From an uncultured Croceitalea sp. (GTDB lineage Bacteria; Bacteroidota; Bacteroidia; Flavobacteriales; Flavobacteriaceae): a DNA stretch of 64,000 nucleotides. Below are positions 25,319 through 34,574 of this stretch, in pieces. The notes beneath the pieces were generated by a model. The model searched no databases. It saw only the letters and a program-made list of their open reading frames with translations, and was not told where the DNA came from. The stretch spans positions 124,001 to 188,000 of the forward strand of contig CANLXH010000002.1 in assembly GCA_947495075.1 (NCBI GenBank), read 5' to 3'. Numbering within the stretch: position 1 is the stretch's first letter; every line of letters begins with the position of its first letter. The position numbers and the translations under genes were made by a program.

Positions 25319-27544
25319 TCAAAACTTAACTGAAACTTTTCCTCTTAGATAAAAAGGAGTTCCTGGGGTAAAATGAATCTCTTCTACAGGTTCCATTTCG
25401 TCAAAAAGACGGCTTTCTGTAGCAAACTGTGTTTCGTTCCACTCCGTATCAAAGAGGTTTTCCACGATAAGTGAAAAAGTCCAGTTTTTATAACTGTAGT
25501 TGATATTCATATCTGTTACAAAATATCCGTCCGCAACGATAGTATTATCCTCATTAGCTGGGCGGTCATCTATATACCTGTAGTTGAACCCACCGGAAAA
25601 TCCTTTCTTAGTTTCTATGCTAAATCCTCCAACAGCCGTAAAATCTGGTGCTAAGGGTATATAATCTTCACCCTTTGGAGCTTCTGTGCTTCTTCCATAG
25701 GTATAATTGGCATCTGAGTATAGGTACAACCCATTACTCACTTGGTAACGTGCACCAAGTTCTATCCCCAACCTTCTTGTCTCGCCACTAGGCTCAACTA
25801 TACCTGCGTCACCTACATATACAAATTCTTGATCCAGCCAAAGTCCCCAGAATGTAGTGTTCAACACTAATTTTTCCATAGGTTTAAAAATACCTCCAAA
25901 ATCTAAACCATAGGCAACAGGAAGAATATCTTCACCATTATTGGCTACCACCACCCTAGCATCATTAGAGTGAAAACCTATACCAGTTTTTAAAAAAAAC
26001 TGAGTGTTGATATTTGGAGAAAATATAGTGTTTTTTTTAGGGCTAAAAGCCAGCTTTGATTCATTTTTATTATCGTAAAAATCAGTCAACCCATTTACAT
26101 AACCGAACTTAAAATAATCGACACGCAAAGCGGGATTAAACGTAAAATCACCAAATTTAAATTCGGCAGCAGTAAAAGCATAGGTATTTACTTCATCTAC
26201 ATTCCCAAAAGACTTTTGATTTAAGGTAATATCTCTGTTTAAAGTACTGGAAAGCTCATTGTCATCAACATTATCATACCTAAAACCAACACCCAAACTA
26301 TATTCAAAGTCCTTTTTCCCCATACTTGCACCTAAATCTTTGAACACAGTTTCTCCGCCAATAAGAACTCTTTGTTCCTGCTGACGAATTTGGTCTCCGT
26401 TTACAGGGTCTTCCAAGAAAAAAGTAAAATTGGAATACAGCTCAAAATCATAGGAAGATATAAAAGCTTTTGATTGCAACGTTTGGTTATCACTTAAAGC
26501 AGTGCTATGGTTTATCAAAAAATTAGTTCTACTGGTTTCCCCACCTTCTGTATCATCGATAGCTCCAAAACGACTTATTAATCCTTGATCCACTGCTCGT
26601 TGGGGTATCTGCCCAGAAGCATCCCATTTGCTCTGAAAGTGGGACGCCGTCAATAATAGTTCTTGACCGTCTGCCAAATAATACCGATATCTTCCCATAA
26701 TATTTACCCGGTTAAAGTTCTGAGAAGATTCAACCGGTCCATCAGTCAGATAAAGTTCTGTAGCCAAATATGCATTACTGTTAACTTTGTCCGATACACT
26801 AAACATACTTACTAAACGCTGGGTGTTAAATTGGCCCAACTCTACGGAAATCTTATTTTCGTCCAAACTCTTACGCAACCCTAAATCCACATAACCAGCC
26901 GTATTAAAATTCCCTTGATTTGCATAATAAGGACCTTTACCAAAATTGATGTTCTCAATAGTTTCTGGAATTACAAAATGTAGATCTGCATAACCTTGTC
27001 CATGTGCGTGTGAAACCATGTTCACAGGTAAGCCATCAACACTCAAGGCTACATCAGTACCATGGTCTACATCAAATCCACGCAAGAAAATTTGTTCTGC
27101 CTTACCTCCACCTGCATGTTGACCAATAATGAGTCCAGGTACTTTTCTAAGAACTTCTTGCGATGATTTTACTGGGTTTGTTTTAACATCAATATCCACT
27201 AAATAGCTCAATACATCTATTTTAGAAACTAAAACTACTTGGTCTAAAGAAATAGCAGCTTGTTTAAGCATTATGGTAAGGGGATTTTGTATATCTTTTT
27301 CTTTTACCTGTAAAAGTTTAGTACCGTACCCCAGTCTTGAAAAGGACACTGAATCATTCAAAGCTGTTTTTTCTAAGCTAAAGTATCCGTAACCGTTTGA
27401 ATGGGTATGCTGCCCACTTGTTTGGTTAAAAATTCCAACATCCTCTAAGGGCAAACCTTTCTCATCTAATATCGTTCCTGTAATTTTTTGGGCATTGATA
27501 GAAAAAGTTAGCAGTATAAGTGCGAGCTTTAAAAGTTTTTTCAT
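25319..27544 (-). CDS. TonB-dependent outer-membrane receptor
   Basis: Outer-membrane active transporter of 741 aa. A signal peptide (1-18, ending INA) is followed by a carboxypeptidase-regulatory-like beta domain (about 20-105, KITGTILDEKGLPLEDVG), a plug domain beginning near 120 with SSQEVLRKVPGLIIG and QIFLRGFDVDHGTDVAL, and a 22-strand barrel ending FYLRGKVSVKF with a terminal Phe. No SusD partner is present, so it is not a standard polysaccharide system; metal or siderophore uptake is possible. The operators of blaI system 2 lie just beyond its 3' end. The DUF456 gene diverges from it. Confidence 0.92.
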   Translation of the reverse strand: MKKLLKLALILLTFSINAQKITGTILDEKGLPLEDVGIFNQTSGQHTHSNGYGYFSLEKTALNDSVSFSRLGYGTKLLQVKEKDIQNPLTIMLKQAAISLDQVVLVSKIDVLSYLVDIDVKTNPVKSSQEVLRKVPGLIIGQHAGGGKAEQIFLRGFDVDHGTDVALSVDGLPVNMVSHAHGQGYADLHFVIPETIENINFGKGPYYANQGNFNTAGYVDLGLRKSLDENKISVELGQFNTQRLVSMFSVSDKVNSNAYLATELYLTDGPVESSQNFNRVNIMGRYRYYLADGQELLLTASHFQSKWDASGQIPQRAVDQGLISRFGAIDDTEGGETSRTNFLINHSTALSDNQTLQSKAFISSYDFELYSNFTFFLEDPVNGDQIRQQEQRVLIGGETVFKDLGASMGKKDFEYSLGVGFRYDNVDDNELSSTLNRDITLNQKSFGNVDEVNTYAFTAAEFKFGDFTFNPALRVDYFKFGYVNGLTDFYDNKNESKLAFSPKKNTIFSPNINTQFFLKTGIGFHSNDARVVVANNGEDILPVAYGLDFGGIFKPMEKLVLNTTFWGLWLDQEFVYVGDAGIVEPSGETRRLGIELGARYQVSNGLYLYSDANYTYGRSTEAPKGEDYIPLAPDFTAVGGFSIETKKGFSGGFNYRYIDDRPANEDNTIVADGYFVTDMNINYSYKNWTFSLIVENLFDTEWNETQFATESRLFDEMEPVEEIHFTPGTPFYLRGKVSVKF

Positions 27545-27669
27545 GACAAGACAATAGTTGTTTTTAGCTGTATCTTACCTACGATATTTTTAAAAATATG
27601 GTTTTGTCATTATCAAAACTCCTTCTTAAAATGAAGTGTAGCTTTTAATTCTTTGTAACAAAACCGATG

Positions 27670-27677
27670 TAAATTTG
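27670..27677 (+). promoter_or_regulatory. candidate -7 promoter element for DUF456 gene
   Basis: TAAATTTG matches TAnnTTTG and lies 23 bases before the start codon. A TTTG at 27652 is too close (14 bases) for a standard -33 box, so only the -7 is suggested. Confidence 0.35.
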
Positions 27678-27699
27678 TCTAATAGACAGAAATCGTACT

Positions 27700-28212
27700 A
27701 TGGATATTGTTCTACTTGTTATTGGGTTCCTTCTAATGCTCGTTGGTATTTTAGGGAGTTTTTTACCAGTACTCCCTGGCCCACCTATTAGTTGGGTAGG
27801 GCTCCTTTTACTTTATTTGACCAAAGCCATACCAGATGATTGGTGGTTACTAGGTATAACTCTTGTTATAGCAATCGTTGTTTTTATTTTAGATTATATA
27901 ATCCCTGCTGTCGGTACTAAAAAGTTTGGCGGTAGTAAAGCAGGAATGTTTGGTACAATTATAGGGTTATTAGTCGCTATATTTTTTCCGGTTTTAGGTC
28001 CTTTTGGAATCATTATTTGGCCTTTTATCGGTGCTTTAGTTGGTGAATTATCTAACAAAGCAGATCAAAAAACCGCATTAAAAGCTGCGTTTGGTTCCTT
28101 TTTGGGGTTTTTGACCGGGACTTTTATGAAGTTTGTAATCGCCATAATCTACCTTGGTATTTTTATTTGGAAAGCAATAGAATACGGTCCTGAATTATTT
28201 ACATTTAGTTAA
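27700..28212 (+). CDS. DUF456 membrane protein
   Basis: 170-aa inner-membrane protein with four to five hydrophobic segments and Gly/Pro-rich turns. The DUF456 hallmarks are FLPVLPGPPISWVGLLLLY near the N-terminus, VFILDYIIPAVGTKKFGGSK in the middle, and the GPFGIIIWPFIGALVGEL region. No function is known for the family. Its last four bases overlap the end of the convergent nitroreductase gene. Confidence 0.92.
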   Translation: MDIVLLVIGFLLMLVGILGSFLPVLPGPPISWVGLLLLYLTKAIPDDWWLLGITLVIAIVVFILDYIIPAVGTKKFGGSKAGMFGTIIGLLVAIFFPVLGPFGIIIWPFIGALVGELSNKADQKTALKAAFGSFLGFLTGTFMKFVIAIIYLGIFIWKAIEYGPELFTFS

Positions 28213-28763
28213 TCGAGCCAGACTGTCTTCTCAGCTATTGATTGTCGTATACCTTCATTCCATTCTTCATCAAAATATCCTAAATAGAAGAAACCTAAGC
28301 ATCTTTCCCCTCCATTTAAATCAAAAAACTCGTCCATGTATTTTATGAGTCCGGGTGAACTCCAATAACTACCAATACCCAATTCTGTTGCAGCCAACCA
28401 CATATTTTGTACTGCCATTGCAGTTGCAGCAACTTCCTCCCATTCCGGCAAGCTTTCATTTAGATCTCGTTGCATACAAATAGCAATAATAGCCGCGGCT
28501 TTCTTAGGGTTTTCGATAAGTTTCTTAATTTTTATCTGCTTGGGTTTCGCATCAGTCTCTCGGTATTTTTTTGCCAAAAACAGTCCTAGTTTTTCTTTGG
28601 AATCCCCCATCATAATCTTAAAGCGCCATGGCTCTGTTTTCTTATGATTAGGTGCCCAATTCGCCGCTTCAAGCAATTTTTCTATAGTTTTTTTGGCAAT
28701 TGGTTCGTTGTTATACTGAACAGGAAAAACACTTCTTCTTTTTTTGACAAGTTCAAAAATCAT
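28209..28763 (-). CDS. nitroreductase family protein
   Basis: FMN-dependent NAD(P)H oxidoreductase of 184 aa, of the YdjA/NfnB-type group. FMN-binding RRS at the N-terminus (KKRRSVFP) and the AANWAPNHKKTEPWRF segment are visible, along with the late ELGIGSYWSSPG motif. The protein acts as a dimer; natural substrate unknown. It starts seven bases after the stop of the LysR gene on the same strand and may be cotranscribed with it. Confidence 0.9.
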   Translation of the reverse strand: MIFELVKKRRSVFPVQYNNEPIAKKTIEKLLEAANWAPNHKKTEPWRFKIMMGDSKEKLGLFLAKKYRETDAKPKQIKIKKLIENPKKAAAIIAICMQRDLNESLPEWEEVAATAMAVQNMWLAATELGIGSYWSSPGLIKYMDEFFDLNGGERCLGFFYLGYFDEEWNEGIRQSIAEKTVWLD

Positions 28764-28770
28764 AGCTCTT

Positions 28771-29655
28771 TTAATTTAATAACAAATTTAAGCATTGGCG
28801 CAATACTGGATTTCGATTATCATCTTTCCATGCCACTGAAAGTATCGCCTTTTGTTTGATTTTTTTTAACTCAATAAATTTTACGTTCATTTTAAAACCA
28901 TACTGCAAAGCAGTAGGAACAATTGATATCCCCAATCTATTCTCTACCAACTTAAAAATAGTAAGGGCATGAACCGACTTATGTGAAACTTTTGGTGTAA
29001 AACCGGCATCTTCACATATACCCATTACTGTATTATAGTACAATGAGCTATAATCTTGGGAAAATAGAATAAAATCTTCCTTGGCCATTTGGTGTATTCC
29101 CTTAAAATTTGATTGGTCGATATGAAAATCTATGGGTACTACCAATGAAAAAGTATCTTCAAAAACAGGTTTAATCTGCAAGCCTTTTGGCACCCTTGCC
29201 AAACGTACAAAACCAATATCTAACTTATCTTTTAACAAAGCATTTATTTGCGCATGATTAGAAAGCTCTTCTAAACTTGTATGTACTTCTGGAGATTTAT
29301 CCTTTAAGTTCAATAAAAGATTTGGTATTACTTTCTGCATCGCTGAACCTAAAAAACCAATACGAATTTCCCCTAGATGCCCTTCGTCAATAAGTTTTAA
29401 ATGCCTTTTGGTTTGATTTAAATGGTTCATAATAAATTCTACCTCTCCTTTAAGAAAGGTACCCGCCGCGGTAAGGCTTACTTTCTTCTTATCTCTTTCG
29501 AACAATTTTGCACCCAATATTGCTTCCATTTGTTTAATCTGCGTACTTAAACCGGGCTGAGAAATAAATAGTTTTTCCGCTGCTTTTCTATAGTGTAATT
29601 CTTCTGCAACGGCTAAAAAGTAACTAAAGTGTCTTAGTTCAATCTGATAACTCAT
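28771..29655 (-). CDS. LysR-type regulator, candidate hut regulator
   Basis: 294-aa LysR-family activator. The N-terminal winged helix-turn-helix (ELRHFSYFLAVAEELHYRKA, then LFISQPGLSTQIKQME) is followed by the periplasmic-binding-like effector domain. It is transcribed away from hutH across an 89-base gap, which is the usual arrangement of a LysR regulator and its target. This makes it a candidate controller of histidine degradation with histidine or urocanate as effector. That is inferred from position; most hut operons elsewhere use GntR-type HutC or HutP. Confidence 0.88.
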   Translation of the reverse strand: MSYQIELRHFSYFLAVAEELHYRKAAEKLFISQPGLSTQIKQMEAILGAKLFERDKKKVSLTAAGTFLKGEVEFIMNHLNQTKRHLKLIDEGHLGEIRIGFLGSAMQKVIPNLLLNLKDKSPEVHTSLEELSNHAQINALLKDKLDIGFVRLARVPKGLQIKPVFEDTFSLVVPIDFHIDQSNFKGIHQMAKEDFILFSQDYSSLYYNTVMGICEDAGFTPKVSHKSVHALTIFKLVENRLGISIVPTALQYGFKMNVKFIELKKIKQKAILSVAWKDDNRNPVLRQCLNLLLN

Positions 29656-29682
29656 ACTTATCGAATAGTATTAAAAATAGTA

Positions 29683-29696
29683 TTGGTAATTATCAA
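29683..29696. promoter_or_regulatory. candidate LysR-type operator between regulator and hutH
   Basis: TTGGTAATTATCAA is palindromic except at one position pair and lies midway in the divergent gap. A direct repeat ATAGTATT (29665-29672, 29678-29685) is next to it. LysR proteins bind interrupted palindromes of this kind. Confidence 0.38.
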
Positions 29697-29744
29697 ATAT
29701 AGCTTTTACTTTTATGTAAAAACAAAAGCAGCCTTAAATCAATA

Positions 29745-31322
29745 ATGAAGCAATTGAAAAAATTTCAATTTGGTAAAGAAAAATTAGTGGTAAGTACGGT
29801 ACTTGCTATTGTCAGAAACCAAACCAAAGGCATTCTATCAACAGAAACAAAAGTAAAGGTTCAAAAAAGTGCTCAAATTGTAGCTGACATTGTAGAAAAG
29901 AATGAACCTGTTTATGGTATAAATACTGGTTTTGGCCCTCTCTGTACCACTAAAATTTCTAAAGAAGAAACAAAAATTCTACAAACAAATATTTTAAAAA
30001 GCCATAGTGTAGGTGTGGGCGAACCTATTACCAAAGAGTTGGCTAAAATCATGCTGATATTAAAAATGCATGCTCTTGCAAAAGGATATTCTGGCATACA
30101 GTTAAAAACCTTGGAGCGAATTTTATGGCATATAGACAATGATGCAATTCCTGTAGTGCCTTCTCAAGGTTCGGTTGGTGCTTCAGGCGATTTAGCGCCA
30201 TTATCACACTTGTTTTTACCACTTATTGGTTTAGGTAAAGTTTATTTTAAAGGAAAAGAAATAGAAACTTCTGAGCTTTTTACCAAAACTGGTCTTAAAT
30301 CGATAGAACTTGGACCTAAAGAAGGCTTGGCTCTTATTAATGGAACGCAGTTTATACTTGCTCACGGCGTTTTAGTTGTTGAAAAGTTAAACTCGTGTCT
30401 ACGACAAGCAGATATCATTGGGGCCATGATGATAGAGGGTTTGCAAGGCTCTATGAAGCCCTTTTTTAAGGAGTTACATGAACTAAGACCTTTTAAGGGC
30501 AATCAACATGTTGCCGGAAGAATACGAACTTTACTTAAAAGTTCCGAGATTTTAGAAGATCATATTGACTGTGAACGTGTTCAAGACCCCTACTCGCTCC
30601 GTTGTATTCCGCAAGTACATGGTGCCTCCAGAAATACCTGGTTACACCTTAAGGAACTAATAGAAACCGAATTAAATTCTGTAACAGATAACCCAGTTAT
30701 TATCAATAATGAATTAACTATAAGTGGAGGTAATTTTCACGGACAACCCATAGCCATGGTTTTAGATTATGCCACACTTGCCGCTTCAGAATTAGGAAAT
30801 ATTTCCGATAGAAGAATATATTTGGCTCTTGAGGGAAATAGTCCAGGAGTTCCAAAATTGTTAATGAATGATACGGGTATTAATTCTGGATACATGATAC
30901 TACAATACACAACAGCAGCATTGGCAAGCGAAAATAAGAGTTTATGTTTTCCGGCAAGTGCAGATAGCATTCCTACATCATTGGGTCAAGAAGATCATGT
31001 GAGCATGGGATCTATCAGCGGTCGAAAAGCTTTGCAGGTATTAGAAAATGTTGAGAAAATATTGGCTATTGAACTATTGACGGCCGCTCAGGCATTCGAA
31101 TTTAGAAAACCATTAAAATCAGGTATCTTATTGGATAAAATTCATCAATTTGTAAGGCAGAACGTAAGTTTCGCCGAAAAAGACCGTGTATTTTCTGATG
31201 ATATTGAAATAGCCATTGAAATTATCAAAAACGAACACATAACCCAACTGGTTGAGAATACCATGTCTAAAAATAATTTGAATTGGGATACCGAACACCA
31301 CGAAGAATTTGAAACTTTCTGA
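29745..31322 (+). CDS. hutH: histidine ammonia-lyase
   Basis: Converts L-histidine to trans-urocanate and ammonia, the first step of histidine breakdown. The self-formed MIO prosthetic group comes from A146-S147-G148 in GSVGASGDLAPLSH. Other family blocks are YGINTGFGPLCTT near 50 and NPVIINNELTISGGNFHGQP near 310. Length 525 aa fits. It is the first gene of the hutH-hutI-hutU-hutG operon; hutI begins with ATG two bases after the stop. Confidence 0.96.
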   Translation: MKQLKKFQFGKEKLVVSTVLAIVRNQTKGILSTETKVKVQKSAQIVADIVEKNEPVYGINTGFGPLCTTKISKEETKILQTNILKSHSVGVGEPITKELAKIMLILKMHALAKGYSGIQLKTLERILWHIDNDAIPVVPSQGSVGASGDLAPLSHLFLPLIGLGKVYFKGKEIETSELFTKTGLKSIELGPKEGLALINGTQFILAHGVLVVEKLNSCLRQADIIGAMMIEGLQGSMKPFFKELHELRPFKGNQHVAGRIRTLLKSSEILEDHIDCERVQDPYSLRCIPQVHGASRNTWLHLKELIETELNSVTDNPVIINNELTISGGNFHGQPIAMVLDYATLAASELGNISDRRIYLALEGNSPGVPKLLMNDTGINSGYMILQYTTAALASENKSLCFPASADSIPTSLGQEDHVSMGSISGRKALQVLENVEKILAIELLTAAQAFEFRKPLKSGILLDKIHQFVRQNVSFAEKDRVFSDDIEIAIEIIKNEHITQLVENTMSKNNLNWDTEHHEEFETF

Positions 31323-31323
31323 T

Positions 31324-32550
31324 ATGAAGAAAACCGTAATAGGTCCATTTTCGCAGTTACTAACCATGGCCAATATTCCTGTAAAAGGAGCATTGAAAGA
31401 TGAGCAATTAGAGGTTATTGAAAATGCTGGCATAGTAATCGTTGAAGGAAAAATTGAAGCAGTTGGAAAGTTTACTGATTTAAAATCTGATGATATTGGA
31501 ATAGAACTTGTTCAAGGTAAAACGGTTTGTTTGCCAGGATGGATAGATGCCCATACCCATATTTGCTTTGCTGGCTCAAGAGCCAAAGATTATGCCTTAC
31601 GAAATTCGGGCAAGTCATACTTAGAAATTGCAAAAGCTGGTGGCGGAATTTGGGACACTGTCACTAAAACACGCGAAGCAACTAAAGAAGAATTGGTTGC
31701 TGGAATTATTAAACGTGCTAATCATCATTTAAAATCTGGAATCACTACTATCGAAGTTAAAAGTGGATATGGCCTTACCGTAGACGAAGAATTAAAAATG
31801 CTCACAGCCATTAAAGAGGCTAATACTAAAATACAAACCGATTTAATTCCCACCTGCTTAGCGGCCCATATGAAACCTAAAGATTGGGAAGGTTCTGCAT
31901 TAGCATATCTAGAAGAAATCAGTTCAAAACTATTCCCTGTTCTAAAATCTGAAAACCTTAGCAATAGAATTGATGCTTTTATAGAAGAAAGTGCCTTTTC
32001 TCCTTTAGAAATAGCACCTTACTTTAAAAAAGCAAGAGCTATGGGTTTTAGTATAACTGTGCATGCCGATCAGTTTTCTACTGGAGGAAGTGAGACAGCG
32101 GTGCACCATAATGCCGTAAGTGCAGATCATTTAGAAGCAAGCACCCAAAAAGAGATTCAATTATTGGCAAAGAGTAATACCATCTCTGTAGCGTTGCCTG
32201 GGGCATCTTTAGGCTTAGGTTGTGATTTTACTCCTGCTCGTAAAATTTTAGATGCTGGCGGGGCATTGGCTATTGCCAGCGACCATAATCCTGGTTCGGC
32301 ACCTATGGGAAGTCTATTGACTCAGGCAAGTGTTCTTGGAACATTTGAAAAACTTTCAAATGCTGAGGTTTTAGCAGGAATTACCTATAGAGCGGCGGCA
32401 GCCTTAGAATTAGATGATCGAGGAACTTTAGAAAAAGGAAAGGTTGCCGATTTTATAAGCTTCCCTACTGATAATTATCAAGAAATAACCTACCACCAAG
32501 GGCAACTCAGGCCCAATGGGGTTTGGAAAAACGGAATTAAAAGCACCTAA
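31324..32550 (+). CDS. hutI: imidazolonepropionase
   Basis: Amidohydrolase that opens 4-imidazolone-5-propionate to N-formimidoyl-L-glutamate, the third step of the pathway. Metal ligands sit in WIDAHTHICFAGSR near residue 76 (HxH), in VHADQF near 250 and in ASDHNPGSAP near 320. The frame could extend upstream to TTG at 31309 overlapping hutH, but ATG at 31324 is chosen because it gives the standard 408-aa length. The stop lies one base before the hutU ATG. Confidence 0.95.
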   Translation: MKKTVIGPFSQLLTMANIPVKGALKDEQLEVIENAGIVIVEGKIEAVGKFTDLKSDDIGIELVQGKTVCLPGWIDAHTHICFAGSRAKDYALRNSGKSYLEIAKAGGGIWDTVTKTREATKEELVAGIIKRANHHLKSGITTIEVKSGYGLTVDEELKMLTAIKEANTKIQTDLIPTCLAAHMKPKDWEGSALAYLEEISSKLFPVLKSENLSNRIDAFIEESAFSPLEIAPYFKKARAMGFSITVHADQFSTGGSETAVHHNAVSADHLEASTQKEIQLLAKSNTISVALPGASLGLGCDFTPARKILDAGGALAIASDHNPGSAPMGSLLTQASVLGTFEKLSNAEVLAGITYRAAAALELDDRGTLEKGKVADFISFPTDNYQEITYHQGQLRPNGVWKNGIKST

Positions 32551-32551
32551 A

Positions 32552-34570
32552 ATGGAAACAGTCTTAGCCCAAGATTTTAAAAGTCAAATTTTACAAGGAA
32601 TTCCTGAACAACTTCCAGAAAAAAAAGTATATCCTAAAAATGGAAATCCAGCTCCGAAACGAAAAGAGATTTTGTCGATAGAAGAAAAAAAACTGGCCAT
32701 TAAAAATGCGCTACGTTATTTCCCAAAAGCTTGGCATAAAGAATTAGCAGAAGAATTTGCAAAAGAATTAAAAGCGTATGGCAGAATTTACATGCATAGA
32801 TTCAAACCTGACTACAAAATATATGCAAGGCCAATAAATGAATACCCCTATAAAACAGAATCTGCCGGTGCAATCATGCTCATGATTCAAAACAATTTGG
32901 ATCCTGCTGTGGCGCAGCACCCTGAAGAGTTGATTACTTACGGCGGAAATGGTGGTGTATTTCAAAATTGGGCTCAATATCTTTTGACTATGAAATATCT
33001 AGCAGAGATGACCAATGAACAAACATTGCATATGTATTCTGGACATCCAATGGGTCTTTTTCCCTCTTCAAAAGAAGCTCCAAGAGTCGTTGTTACCAAT
33101 GGCATGATGATTCCTAATTATTCCAAGCCTGATGATTGGGAAAAATACAATGCGCTGGGCGTTACACAATACGGTCAGATGACTGCAGGCTCGTATATGT
33201 ATATAGGGCCACAAGGTATCGTTCACGGTACCGCAATTACCGTAATGAACGCTTTTAGAAAAGTCTTGGATCAGGAAGATTCCCCTAATGGAAAGGTTTT
33301 CTTGACTGCAGGGCTGGGAGGTATGAGTGGTGCGCAACCTAAAGCTGGGAATATTGCAGGCTGCATTACCGTTTGTGCAGAAGTAAATACAAACGCCGCA
33401 AGAAAAAGACATAAACAAGGCTGGGTAGATGTGCTGATTAGTGATATTGATGAACTTGTCCTTCGAACAAGAGAGGCTATTCATAACAATGAAGTAATTT
33501 CAATAGCCTACATTGGAAATGTAGTTGATGTTTGGGAAAAATTTTATGAAGAGGATATTTATGTTCATTTAGGATCTGACCAAACCTCACTGCACAATCC
33601 ATGGGCAGGTGGTTATTATCCCGTCGGACTGTCTTTTGAAGAAGCTAACCAAATGATGGTAGAAGATCCAGAAGTTTATAAAGAAAAAGTACAAGCTTCT
33701 CTAAGAAGACAAGTAGATGCTATTAATAAGCATAGTGAAAAAGGCACGTACTTTTTTGATTACGGCAATGCTTTTCTTTTAGAATCTTCCAGAGCTGGTG
33801 GTGCTATTATGGCAGAAAATAATATCGATTTCAAATATCCATCATACGTACAAGATATTTTAGGCCCCATGTGTTTTGACTATGGTTTTGGCCCTTTCCG
33901 TTGGGTTTGTACCTCGGGTAATTCTATAGATCTCCAAAAAACTGATGTAATAGCCCTTAAGGTAATGGAGAATATAAAAGCAACCGCACCCAGAGAAATT
34001 CAGCAACAGATGCAAGATAATATTACTTGGATTAAGGAAGCAGAACAGAATAATTTAGTTGTGGGTTCACAAGCACGCATTTTATACGCAGATACCGAAG
34101 GTAGAATGAAAATAGCTGAGGCATTTAACCAAGCTATTGAAAATGGTGAGATTTCTGCACCTATTGTTTTAGGTCGTGACCACCACGATGTTAGTGGAAC
34201 GGATTCCCCTTTTAGAGAAACCAGTAATATTTACGATGGCAGTAAGTTCACCGCAGATATGGCCATACATAATGTAATTGGTGATAGTTTTAGAGGTGCC
34301 ACTTGGGTGTCTATTCACAACGGTGGTGGCGTAGGTTGGGGCGAGGTAATCAACGGCGGATTTGGTATGTTATTAGATGGCTCAATAGAGGCCAGTAAAC
34401 GATTAAAGAATATGCTTTTCTATGATGTGAACAATGGAATTTCCCGCAGAAGTTGGGCTCGTAATAAAGAAGCACTATTTGCTATAAAGCGTGAAATGGA
34501 ACGTACCCCAGAACTAAAAGTTACTTTACCTAATCTAGTAAATGAGGATTTACTAGAGAACCTTTTTTAA
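32552..34570 (+). CDS. hutU: urocanate hydratase
   Basis: NAD-dependent enzyme converting urocanate to 4-imidazolone-5-propionate, the second step. Conserved blocks include GLGGMSGAQPKAGNIAGC near 260, LGSDQTSLHNPWAGGYYP near 340 and FRWVCTSGN near 450. The frame is open from an ATG at 32516 inside hutI, but the ATG at 32552 starts METVLAQDFKSQILQGIP, a natural N-terminus, and needs no overlap. The resulting protein is 672 aa, longer than the 555-aa proteobacterial HutU, as is usual for the Bacteroidetes form. Confidence 0.95.
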   Translation: METVLAQDFKSQILQGIPEQLPEKKVYPKNGNPAPKRKEILSIEEKKLAIKNALRYFPKAWHKELAEEFAKELKAYGRIYMHRFKPDYKIYARPINEYPYKTESAGAIMLMIQNNLDPAVAQHPEELITYGGNGGVFQNWAQYLLTMKYLAEMTNEQTLHMYSGHPMGLFPSSKEAPRVVVTNGMMIPNYSKPDDWEKYNALGVTQYGQMTAGSYMYIGPQGIVHGTAITVMNAFRKVLDQEDSPNGKVFLTAGLGGMSGAQPKAGNIAGCITVCAEVNTNAARKRHKQGWVDVLISDIDELVLRTREAIHNNEVISIAYIGNVVDVWEKFYEEDIYVHLGSDQTSLHNPWAGGYYPVGLSFEEANQMMVEDPEVYKEKVQASLRRQVDAINKHSEKGTYFFDYGNAFLLESSRAGGAIMAENNIDFKYPSYVQDILGPMCFDYGFGPFRWVCTSGNSIDLQKTDVIALKVMENIKATAPREIQQQMQDNITWIKEAEQNNLVVGSQARILYADTEGRMKIAEAFNQAIENGEISAPIVLGRDHHDVSGTDSPFRETSNIYDGSKFTADMAIHNVIGDSFRGATWVSIHNGGGVGWGEVINGGFGMLLDGSIEASKRLKNMLFYDVNNGISRRSWARNKEALFAIKREMERTPELKVTLPNLVNEDLLENLF

Positions 34571-34574
34571 AGCT

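Noticed and set aside
31309-31323. TTG start of hutI overlapping hutH
   Set aside because: ATG at 31324 gives the standard N-terminus and a two-base gap that fits the operon.
33068-33484. Minus-strand 138-aa Cys/His-rich frame
   Set aside because: Mirror of conserved hutU sequence.
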